Below are positions 1 through 6,397 of a stretch of 14,346 nt of DNA, piece by piece. The stretch comes from CAZVYJ01 sp964631565 (GTDB taxonomy: Bacteria > Planctomycetota > Phycisphaerae > SM23-33). A program made the position numbers and the translations under genes. The notes under the pieces are model-generated. The model saw only the letters and a program-made list of their open reading frames with translations, had not been told where the DNA came from and searched no databases. How positions within the stretch are numbered: the first letter of the stretch is position 1; every line of letters starts with the position of its first letter. The stretch is from assembly GCA_964631565.1 (NCBI GenBank), contig CAZVYJ010000066.1, positions 1-14,346 of the forward strand. Reading direction: 5' to 3'.

Positions 1-1
1 T

Positions 2-49
2 TTTGGCGCAATGGGTAAGATGGGCAAAGCGCATAAAGTCCGTAAGTGA
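2..49 (+). CDS. Possible 3' end of a plus-strand gene (15 codons, cut by left edge)
   Basis: The frame beginning at base 2 reads FGAMGKMGKAHKVRK and stops at TGA 47-49. The Gly/Met/Lys-rich, basic tail looks like a real protein C-terminus rather than random translation, and no other reading of this edge is better supported. Such tails occur on RNA-binding proteins such as Ffh, but 15 residues are too few to assign a family. Downstream, arms 48-55 and 77-84 (GAGCGGTC/GACCGCTC) could form a stem right after the stop, but no T-tract follows. The call rests on composition alone, so confidence is low. Confidence 0.35.
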   Translation, partial: FGAMGKMGKAHKVRK

Positions 50-280
50 GCGGTCGCCCGGCGCTGACGTGGAAATGACCGCTCCCTGACGGTCGCCCAG
101 ACGGGCCAGTATGGGCGGCTCGTATGCAGGCCGTAATTTTGATGGGTTTTCAGGGTTAGGGAATACCTGTGATTTTGCTGCTATTCGGGCCTCTGATAAC
201 CGGCTAATTCCGCACCACCTGCACATTTTACCCAGTTTATCTTTTGCCCGTTTTGAGCTTGTTTTGGCGATGTTTTCTCT

Positions 281-308
281 TCGCGCAATTATTTTTGCGC
301 GATATTAT
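281..308 (+). promoter_or_regulatory. Inverted repeat with adjoining -10-like TATTAT
   Basis: TCGCGCAA (281-288) and TTGCGCGA (295-302) form perfect 8-bp arms around a 6-base AT-rich loop. TATTAT (303-308) follows directly, about 35 nt before the start of the small ORF at 343. Two readings fit. It may be an operator overlapping a promoter for the small ORF, although no good -35 is visible. Or it may be a terminator hairpin with a TATTATTTTA tail ending the gene at the left edge. The sequence does not decide between them. Confidence 0.4.
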
Positions 309-342
309 TTTAGTGTAGTCAAGGCCCTTGGAGGTCGGGAAG

Positions 343-417
343 ATGTCGAGAGAAAACGTGAGACGCAAATGGAAGATGGTGTTGTTCATACTGCTCAGCT
401 TCGCAGCCATGTGCTGA
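343..417 (+). CDS. Possible 24-residue membrane peptide or leader peptide
   Basis: A GGAGG ribosome binding site at 330-334 lies 8 nt before ATG 343. The frame encodes 24 residues and stops at TGA 415-417. The N-terminus is strongly basic (MSRENVRRKWK) and is followed by a hydrophobic stretch, residues 12-23 (MVLFILLSFAAM). The last residue is Cys24, so it looks like a signal or membrane anchor cut off at a would-be lipobox cysteine. The transcript would run into the intrinsic terminator at 448-471, giving a short unit of its own. I recognise no family. It could be a small membrane protein, a leader peptide, or the stump of a lost lipoprotein gene. Support is the ribosome binding site, the charge and hydrophobic layout, and the terminator; coding is unproven. 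Confidence 0.35.
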   Translation: MSRENVRRKWKMVLFILLSFAAMC

Positions 418-447
418 CGGTAGGGTCAGCATGTGTCTAGATAGATG

Positions 448-471
448 GCCCCCGTATGGGGGCTTTTGTTT
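448..471 (+). terminator. Intrinsic terminator after the small ORF
   Basis: GCCCCC (448-453), loop GTAT, and GGGGGC (458-463) form a 6-bp all-G:C stem. It is followed by the T-rich tail TTTTGTTT (464-471). This is a textbook rho-independent terminator for plus-strand transcription and lies 30 nt after the TGA of the 24-residue ORF. Confidence 0.75.
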
Positions 472-509
472 GCGCAGAAAAAGACGGGGACAACGATATT
501 GGGTTTGAC

Positions 510-541
510 GGCATACTCACTTAAGTGAGTATGCCATTTTT
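510..541. terminator. 26-bp perfect palindrome, probable terminator between convergent units
   Basis: Bases 510-535 are a perfect palindrome. The half-site GGCATACTCACTT is followed immediately by its exact complement, which gives an 11-bp stem with a TTAA loop. ATTTTTA follows on the plus strand (536-542), as in a plus-sense terminator. On the minus strand the stem lies 34 nt beyond the ligA stop but has no T-tract. It may still end the ligA transcript, or it could be a protein-binding site. Confidence 0.5.
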
Positions 542-568
542 ACGAAGATCATTATCACACGGAGCCCC

Positions 569-2569
569 TTACCGCCCCAGTCGCTTCAGAAACTCCGCCT
601 CGTCGATAATCTCAACGCCGAGCTGTTTCGCCTTGTCCGCCTTCGAGCCGGGCGAATCGCCGACGACTACGAAGTCGGTCTTGCCAGACACGCTCGACGC
701 CGCCCTGCCGCCTGCGGCCTTGATGGCGTCCTCGGCCTCCTTGCGGCCTAGCGTCTTGAGCGTGCCCGTGACGACGATTGTCTTGCCCGCAAGCGGGCCT
801 TCCGCGGCGGCCGATTTTTTCTCAGCCGTCATGTCCACGCCTGCGGCCTTCAGGCTTGCGACGATTTCCCGCCCGGCCGGGCTGGCGAAAAAGTCATGCA
901 CGCTCGCGGCGATGACCGGGCCGATTTCGTTAATCTCCGTAAGCTGCTCGGTGGTCGCGGCGGCTATCGCGTCGATATCGCCGTAGTGCCCGGCCAGAAC
1001 CTCCGCCGCCCTGCCTCCGACATGGCGTATTCCCAGCGCCGCCAGCACGCGAACAAGCCCGCGGCTTTTGCTGGCTGCAATGGCGTCCAGCAGGTTCTGC
1101 GAACTTTTTTCGCCCATTCGCTCAAGTTCGACGAGGTCGTCGAGCTTGAGCGAATACAGATCGGCGAAATGCTTCACAAGCCCGCTGCCGACGAGTTGGT
1201 CGACGACGGCCGGGCCGAGGTTCTCGATGTCCATCTGGTCGCGCCCTGCGAAAAAGGTCAGCCGTTCGCGAAGCTGGGCCGGGCATTCCGGGTTCACACA
1301 GCGGATGTAAACGCCGCCCTCGTCCCGCACGAGGCCGCTTCCGCACGACGGGCACTTGCGCGGCGGCGTGATGGCGGCCGCGTTTTTCGGGCGCTTCTCG
1401 TGGACGACATGGACGACCTGCGGGATTATCTCGCCGGCCTTCTCGACAACGATGGTGTCACCCACTCGAACGCCCAGCCGCTCGACCTGGTCGAAGTTGT
1501 GCAGCGATGCGTTGGAAACCATCGTGCCGGAAAGCTGCACCGGCTCGAAGTGTGCCACGGGCGTTATCGTGCCCAGCCGGCCCACCTGGAAACTGACCTC
1601 GCGGAGGACCGTCTCGGCCCGCTCGGCCTCGTACTTGTACGCGATGCACCACCGCGGATACTTGCTCGTCTCGCCGAGCTTTTCGCGGGCGGCGAACTCG
1701 TCTACTTTCACGACCGCACCGTCGGTTTCGTACTCGGCGCCGCTGCGAAGTTCGGCCCAGTCGTCGATGAACGCCAGCACGGCGTCGATATCGTCGCAGA
1801 CCCTGTTGAAGCTGCTTGTCGGCACAGACCAGGATCGCAGCAAGGCGTTCAGTTCGCTGGCGCGGTCGGCCGGCCGCGATGACATTTCGCCGAAGCCGTG
1901 CGCTACAAAAGCAAGCCCGCGTTCTGCGACGACCTTCGGGTCGAGCTGCTTCAGCGTGCCGGCTGTCCCGTTGCGAGGGTTGGCGAAGGTCTCCAGGCCT
2001 TCCGAGGCCCGGCGGGCGTTGTAGTCGGCGAACGCCTTTCGCGGCCAGTATATCTCGCCGCGAATTTCCAGCGTGTCGGGCCACCCGCTGCCGGCGAGGC
2101 TGAGCGGAACCGCGCGGATGCGGCGGACGTTGTTGGTTATGTCGTCGCCGCGTTTTCCGTCGCCGCGCGTCGCCGCCAGGACAAGCCGGCCGACCTCGTA
2201 CCGCAGCGAGACGGCCACCCCGTCGATTTTCGGCTCGACGAGGTAGTGGAATTTTTCGCCTTCAAGAGCCTTTTTCACTCGAGCGTCGAAGTCGCGGACC
2301 TCGTCCGCGTTGTAGGTGTTGTCGATGCTGAGCATCGGCGGATTGTGCTCGACGGTCTCGAAGCCTTCTATCGGCTCGCCGCCGACGCGGTGCGTTGGCG
2401 AATCGGGTGTGGCAAGCTCCGGGTGGGCCGCCTCAAGCGCCTTAAGCTCGGCCATCAGCTCGTCATACTGGCGGTCGGAGATTTCGGGGGCGGCATCGAC
2501 GTAATACAGCCTGTCGTGCCGGCGTATCTCCCGCCTCAGCTGCTCGATTCGCTTCGCATCGATGCTCAT
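569..2569 (-). CDS. ligA: NAD-dependent DNA ligase LigA
   Basis: This enzyme seals nicks with 5'-phosphate and 3'-OH ends in duplex DNA during replication and repair, using NAD+ as AMP donor, in the cytoplasm. The 666 residues match the usual LigA length. The order is complete: an Ia region with YY at 22-23, D25 and YD at 35-36 that binds NMN; the adenylation motif EPKIDG with catalytic K114; an OB fold near 315-400; a four-cysteine zinc finger (C406, C409, C424, C429); helix-hairpin-helix repeats about 440-560; and a C-terminal BRCT domain about 591-666. ATG at 2569 is preceded by AAGGG with a 7-nt gap, inside the last codons of the cupin gene 3 nt upstream, so translation is probably coupled. 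No residue expected for activity is missing. This is a housekeeping gene. Confidence 0.98.
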   Translation of the reverse strand: MSIDAKRIEQLRREIRRHDRLYYVDAAPEISDRQYDELMAELKALEAAHPELATPDSPTHRVGGEPIEGFETVEHNPPMLSIDNTYNADEVRDFDARVKKALEGEKFHYLVEPKIDGVAVSLRYEVGRLVLAATRGDGKRGDDITNNVRRIRAVPLSLAGSGWPDTLEIRGEIYWPRKAFADYNARRASEGLETFANPRNGTAGTLKQLDPKVVAERGLAFVAHGFGEMSSRPADRASELNALLRSWSVPTSSFNRVCDDIDAVLAFIDDWAELRSGAEYETDGAVVKVDEFAAREKLGETSKYPRWCIAYKYEAERAETVLREVSFQVGRLGTITPVAHFEPVQLSGTMVSNASLHNFDQVERLGVRVGDTIVVEKAGEIIPQVVHVVHEKRPKNAAAITPPRKCPSCGSGLVRDEGGVYIRCVNPECPAQLRERLTFFAGRDQMDIENLGPAVVDQLVGSGLVKHFADLYSLKLDDLVELERMGEKSSQNLLDAIAASKSRGLVRVLAALGIRHVGGRAAEVLAGHYGDIDAIAAATTEQLTEINEIGPVIAASVHDFFASPAGREIVASLKAAGVDMTAEKKSAAAEGPLAGKTIVVTGTLKTLGRKEAEDAIKAAGGRAASSVSGKTDFVVVGDSPGSKADKAKQLGVEIIDEAEFLKRLGR

Positions 2570-2572
2570 CAG

Positions 2573-2920
2573 TTAGCCCTTGGCCGTTTTGGGGACCAGG
2601 CAGAGGAACTTCATCTCTCCGCCGCCGGTGTTGACGAAATTGTGCTTTTCGCCGGGCGCCACGTAGACGACGAATCCGGGCGAAATGGGCCGCGGCCCGG
2701 AAGGCGTCGTCACCTCGCCGCTGCCGGCCAGGATGTAGACCTCGTGCTCCCAGTCGTGCGCGTGATACGGCGTGTGCCCGCCGGGCGCCAGTGTGAACAT
2801 CCGCATGTAGAAGTTCGGGGCTTTGTCCGCCTCGTGAATCAGCAGGCGGATCGCCACGCCCTCGGCGCCGGCGACTTCGACCGGCGTTGACGGCACGGAT
2901 TCTGCTTTTGCGATTTTCAT
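2573..2920 (-). CDS. Small single-domain cupin protein
   Basis: A single cupin beta-barrel of 115 residues (117 if the upstream ATG at 2926 is used). Numbered from ATG 2926, motif 1 is GGHTPYHAHDWEHE with metal ligands H55, H57 and E62. Motif 2 is PGEKHNFVN with the fourth ligand H95. This is the full 3-His/1-Glu set of metal-binding cupins, so it probably binds Fe, Mn, Ni or Zn. Members include dioxygenases, isomerases and sugar- or ligand-binding proteins, and the sequence does not say which. No signal peptide, so cytoplasmic. It sits 75 nt after the GH106-like gene and 3 nt before ligA. Its promoter candidate (2947-2975) would drive both cupin and ligA. The start at 2920 is chosen from the ribosome binding site position. 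Confidence 0.9.
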   Translation of the reverse strand: MKIAKAESVPSTPVEVAGAEGVAIRLLIHEADKAPNFYMRMFTLAPGGHTPYHAHDWEHEVYILAGSGEVTTPSGPRPISPGFVVYVAPGEKHNFVNTGGGEMKFLCLVPKTAKG

Positions 2921-2927
2921 GTGCATT

Positions 2928-2932
2928 CTCCC
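2928..2932 (-). promoter_or_regulatory. Ribosome binding site deciding the cupin start
   Basis: On the minus strand GGGAG (2932-2928) is only 1 nt from ATG 2926 but 7 nt from the next in-frame ATG at 2920. The 7-nt gap is normal and the 1-nt gap is not, so translation should begin with MKIAKAES and not two codons earlier. Confidence 0.65.
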
Positions 2933-2946
2933 TGAGAGCGTAACAG

Positions 2947-2975
2947 AATCTACGCCCCCGCCCCGCCGCGGTCAA
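2947..2975 (-). promoter_or_regulatory. Sigma-70-type promoter for cupin-ligA
   Basis: On the minus strand TTGACC (2975-2970, five of six to the -35 consensus) is followed after exactly 17 nt by TAGATT (2952-2947, four of six to the -10). The spacer is almost pure G and C, so the two boxes stand out. Transcription would start near 2940, about 20 nt before the cupin ATG. Confidence 0.55.
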
Positions 2976-2995
2976 GGGCGCCGGTGAATCCATCC

Positions 2996-5900
2996 TCACA
3001 GGCATCGCTTCACGACAAGTTTCGGCGCAGCCAGCAGGCCCATCGGCACGACATGATAGGCATCGTCCCATACGGGGTTGTTCTTTTTCAGGAAAATTCC
3101 CGGGCCGGTCCAGTGCGGGCGCGGGTCTTTGCAGTGCAGCGGGCCGTGCGAATTGCGCCGGCTGCCCAGCACCTCGATGCCCACCGACACCGTCGCCGCA
3201 CCGCTTCCGAGGTAATCTGTGATGTCGATTTCGTTCGGCTCCCAGGCGATGACGCCCGCGGCCCGGCCGTCCACGAGCACGCGAACGGCTGCGCCGGCGT
3301 ACTTCGGCACGGCGACGAAAAGCCGCTGACCCTTCCGCAGCTTCGGGCTTATGTCGCACGTGTAAGTCACCGAGCCGGAATAAAACGCCAGTCCCTGCCG
3401 TGTCCAGTCGCCGATTTTCAGCGAGCCGGGCCGGGCGGTCACGGTCGTCTTCGTGCCGGCGAAGCGGCAGCCGAACTCGCCCAGCAGGTAGACAATCTCC
3501 AGGCCGGGATGGTTCTCGTCGTAACGGCACGAGAGGACGAGTTCGTTTTCGCCCTTTCGCAGAAGCGACGGCGAGACGCGGAGTTTTCGCAGCGACTTAT
3601 CCGTCCACCAGCCGCACTCGGCGGAGGTGTCTATCGCCTTGCCGTTCAGCGATGCTGTGTAAAGCTCCGGCCGCTCGACGGCCAGGAACAGCTCGCCGGA
3701 TGGAACTCGCTCGACGTTGAACCTGTAGCGAAGCTCAATCGCGACGGCCGGCGGGTTGGCACGTTTCTTCCGCGCCCACGGCTGGACCATCGAGCCGCCG
3801 CGAGGCCTGAGGCCCAGCTTCGCACGCACGTCCCTGTCGACCTGGAGAATCTCGTCGGCATTTCGCCACCGGCCGCGGCCGATTCTGCACGCCGGCATGT
3901 CCAGCGGCAGCACGTTTGGCTCGCTGAGCGATATGTTCCAGGCCGCCTGTCTGAGCGGCTGCGAGCTTTGCTGCTTTAGCTTCGCCCGCTTCGGTGCGTT
4001 CTTCCACTGGCCGGCGGATTTCTTCGGTATAACGAACAGTCTGCTGCCGAGCGCCGGCAGCGATGTGCGGATGCACCACCGTCCGCCGCGCTTCACAGCG
4101 TCGGCGAGGAAATGCTTTCCGCTTTGCGGGTCAAGCTCGACCGGCCTGCCACCACATTCGGCGAAGCCGCTGACCTGCACGTTTTCAAAAGCGGCCTTCC
4201 GGTCCTCGACGTTGGGGTCTTCTTTCTTGCCGCGGAAATCGTGGCCGGTGTTGCAGATGAACAGGTAGAAAGCATCCTTGTCCTCGCGGAGCATGTGCAG
4301 TGCGGGTGCGATTTGCCGGCCGGCGGTGTCGGTTATCGACACGCGGCGGCATTTTTTCTCGATGGCATTTTTCGCATCGCAGCCGGCTGCGAACTCGACG
4401 GCCGCTCTGGACTTCACCGCGTCGATGTATCGCGGCGGTTTGCCCTCGAAAACGACAGTCCCGCCGGCGGCGCGGAATTTTTTCAGCAGTTCAAGCGTGG
4501 ATTTCCGCATGGTCGCAAGCGGCGGGACCATGACGGCCTTGTACGCCGCCTTGCCCACGATGAATCTCGCCTTCTCGCCCCTGCCGGTCACCCGGCCGCA
4601 GCGGGCGAGTATGTCTTCGTCGCCGTAGTCGAAGTCGATGTTCTCGCCCAGCAGCGAGTCGCGCAGTCTGACGAGCCGGCGTTCGTACCCGCTGTCGCCG
4701 TCGGGAACCGGCTGGCCGCGGTTTACAAGCACCCAGAAACTTTCGATCGGATGGATGACCAGCAGGTCGCGGACTTCCCGCCCGCGCGTCATCACGCTGT
4801 GGACTCGCGCGTAATAGTCCTCAACCGTCGGATATTCGTCCCACCACGGCGACTGGTAGAAGATACTGGCCGGGTAATCTCGCTTGGCCTCGCCTTCCAT
4901 CGTGTAGAACAACAGGTGCTGGCAGCGCAGGTTTATGCCCAGCGCCAGCTGCCAGTCGCTGACGGCCTTGTGCCCGGCGAACGGGAAATCCCAGCCCGTG
5001 CAGCCGTAAGTCTCGCTCAGCCGCCACTTCCGCCCGAACTGACGCCCCACCGAGCCGACCTGCTTCGCCGTGTCGTACTCGCGCAGATATTGCGTGAGTA
5101 TGTCGATGCCCGGTGCCTGCATGTGCTCGGAAAACCGCATGGCGCTGCCGGCAAACCACATCTGCTTGCTCATCGGGCTTTCGCACGAGACATGGCCGGT
5201 GTGCATCATTTTATTGCGGCTGCACCACTGGCCTATCTGGCGGGCGAATGCGTCGGTGAAAAGGAACGTTATGCAGTCGTTGTAATCGTGGCGGGCCGGC
5301 GTAATCGGTTCGCCGTCCACGTCGAAGACAAGCTCAGGCAGGTGGTCGAGAATGTCGTAGCCGTAGCGGCTGCGGAATGTCCTGGGCAGAGTGTCGGTCC
5401 ACGATATCCACATCGGCTCGGGATAGAAACCCGGCTCGTCTGTGAATATGCCGGGGACCGTCTTGCCGAAATGCCTGCCGCAGCGCCTGCGGTAGGCCTC
5501 GTGCGTGATTCTTATGAACTCGCGAACGGCTTCGTGACTGAGCGTGTCGAGGTAAGTGAACCCGTTGTACCAGTCGATGCAGTCGACGAGCTTCACTCTA
5601 AAAACAATCAGCGTTTCGCCGGCTGCCTGCTTGTACCGTCTGCCTTTGTGAATGCGTCTGACGTTGCGTGCGGCCGCGCCGTCGATTTTCGCGACGAAGG
5701 CGGCCACCACGTTTTTATCCCACGCAATTCGCCCGCCGCGTTTGAACTGCTCTACGACCAGGCCGCGCTGGCGGTATTTCGGATTTTTAGTTACCAGTCC
5801 GCCGGCCGCCCCGCTGGGCCAGCGGTCCTCGTCGTACAGCCACGCCTGCATGCCGAGCTTGGCAGCCTCGTCGATGCACGCATCTATGCAGCGAAACCAC

Positions 5901-6091
5901 TCGTCGGACAGGTACGGCGTCTCCAGGCCGATGCGCGAATGCATGAAGAACCCGCCCAGCCCCGCGTCGTGCATCAGGCGAACCTGCCGGCGAAGTTCGT
6001 CCGGCTGGAGCTTTCCATTCCATGACCAGAACGGCATGCCGCGATACTCGCAGCCCGGATTGCGAAACTCTTTCAGCAGCGAAAGGCTCAT
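2996..6091 (-). CDS. GH106-like glycoside hydrolase (alpha-L-rhamnosidase-related)
   Basis: A 1031-residue multidomain glycosidase. The N-terminal TIM barrel (about 10-450) opens with PFWSWNGKL and GLGGFFMHSRIGL and contains WLYDEDRWPSGAAGG (about 84-98), all typical of the GH106-related group often annotated as alpha-L-rhamnosidase. TDEP (E219) and LSETYG (E360) are the likely catalytic acids, placed as expected for strands 4 and 7. Then come a Rossmann-like trimerisation-type domain (about 465-560), a beta-sandwich (about 590-690) and a galactose-binding-like domain (about 785-975). No signal peptide is seen, so it is probably cytoplasmic and acts on imported oligosaccharides. ATG 6091 has AAGGAG with a 5-nt gap. 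It is divergent from the GH89-like gene at 6398, which suggests shared control. Family is fairly sure; rhamnose as substrate is not shown by the sequence. Confidence 0.85.
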   Translation of the reverse strand: MSLSLLKEFRNPGCEYRGMPFWSWNGKLQPDELRRQVRLMHDAGLGGFFMHSRIGLETPYLSDEWFRCIDACIDEAAKLGMQAWLYDEDRWPSGAAGGLVTKNPKYRQRGLVVEQFKRGGRIAWDKNVVAAFVAKIDGAAARNVRRIHKGRRYKQAAGETLIVFRVKLVDCIDWYNGFTYLDTLSHEAVREFIRITHEAYRRRCGRHFGKTVPGIFTDEPGFYPEPMWISWTDTLPRTFRSRYGYDILDHLPELVFDVDGEPITPARHDYNDCITFLFTDAFARQIGQWCSRNKMMHTGHVSCESPMSKQMWFAGSAMRFSEHMQAPGIDILTQYLREYDTAKQVGSVGRQFGRKWRLSETYGCTGWDFPFAGHKAVSDWQLALGINLRCQHLLFYTMEGEAKRDYPASIFYQSPWWDEYPTVEDYYARVHSVMTRGREVRDLLVIHPIESFWVLVNRGQPVPDGDSGYERRLVRLRDSLLGENIDFDYGDEDILARCGRVTGRGEKARFIVGKAAYKAVMVPPLATMRKSTLELLKKFRAAGGTVVFEGKPPRYIDAVKSRAAVEFAAGCDAKNAIEKKCRRVSITDTAGRQIAPALHMLREDKDAFYLFICNTGHDFRGKKEDPNVEDRKAAFENVQVSGFAECGGRPVELDPQSGKHFLADAVKRGGRWCIRTSLPALGSRLFVIPKKSAGQWKNAPKRAKLKQQSSQPLRQAAWNISLSEPNVLPLDMPACRIGRGRWRNADEILQVDRDVRAKLGLRPRGGSMVQPWARKKRANPPAVAIELRYRFNVERVPSGELFLAVERPELYTASLNGKAIDTSAECGWWTDKSLRKLRVSPSLLRKGENELVLSCRYDENHPGLEIVYLLGEFGCRFAGTKTTVTARPGSLKIGDWTRQGLAFYSGSVTYTCDISPKLRKGQRLFVAVPKYAGAAVRVLVDGRAAGVIAWEPNEIDITDYLGSGAATVSVGIEVLGSRRNSHGPLHCKDPRPHWTGPGIFLKKNNPVWDDAYHVVPMGLLAAPKLVVKRCL

Positions 6092-6397
6092 ACCGTCTCC
6101 TTAACTGTCTTCCGACCGTGACAGCATATACTTAAAAGCGGCTTTTTAATGTAACACCCGCGGGGGAAAGATGTTTCCGGCATTCGGTGGCAGGGAGCAC
6201 ATTTTCCGACCGTTATGCCAAAAGTAACGGCAATGTTCCGGCAAATCCGAATACTCTTGTCCGCCCGCGTCGGCCGGGTAGAATTTCGGGCCGCTGAAGG
6301 CGATACAAGCGAGCCGAAACTCGGTTAAAGGTTAATCCGGCAGGCGCGTGTCCCTGATGGACCGCGCCGACCTTACACAATCACGAGAGGAAGCGAC
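6092..6397. promoter_or_regulatory. Divergent regulatory region between the GH106-like and GH89-like genes
   Basis: This 306-bp gap holds the promoters of two divergent glycosidase genes. The 10-nt word TTCCGACCGT occurs twice in the same orientation (6110-6119 and 6204-6213). CCGTTA (6210-6215) and TAACGG (6225-6230) make an inverted repeat overlapping the second copy. TTCCGGCA also occurs twice (6175-6182, 6236-6243). These lie upstream of the plus-strand promoter at 6257-6284 and could be regulator sites. On the minus side only a weak AT-rich -10-like stretch (TATATG, about 6125-6130) is visible. No coding frame is convincing here. Confidence 0.45.
6257..6284 (+). promoter_or_regulatory. 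Sigma-70-type promoter for the first GH89-like gene
   Basis: TTGTCC (6257-6262, four of six to the -35) and TAGAAT (6279-6284, five of six to the -10) are 16 nt apart. Transcription would start near 6291 and leave a leader of about 107 nt before ATG 6398. Confidence 0.5.

Noticed and set aside
51..98. Direct repeat CGGTCGCCC (51-59, 90-98)
   Set aside because: Only two short GC-rich copies; no third copy or regular spacing, so neither a CRISPR array nor an iteron set.
111..440. 109-codon plus-strand frame left of the terminator
   Set aside because: No ribosome binding site, no domain-like pattern, and the 24-codon frame inside it has much better start signals.
525..986. 153-codon plus-strand frame opposite the 3' end of ligA
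   Set aside because: It is antisense to the conserved BRCT-coding part of ligA and starts inside the palindrome without a ribosome binding site.
4112..6025. Long plus-strand open frame (637 codons) opposite the GH106-like gene
   Set aside because: It is an antisense shadow in GC-rich coding DNA. Its translation shows no family motifs, whereas the minus frame is a clear glycosidase.
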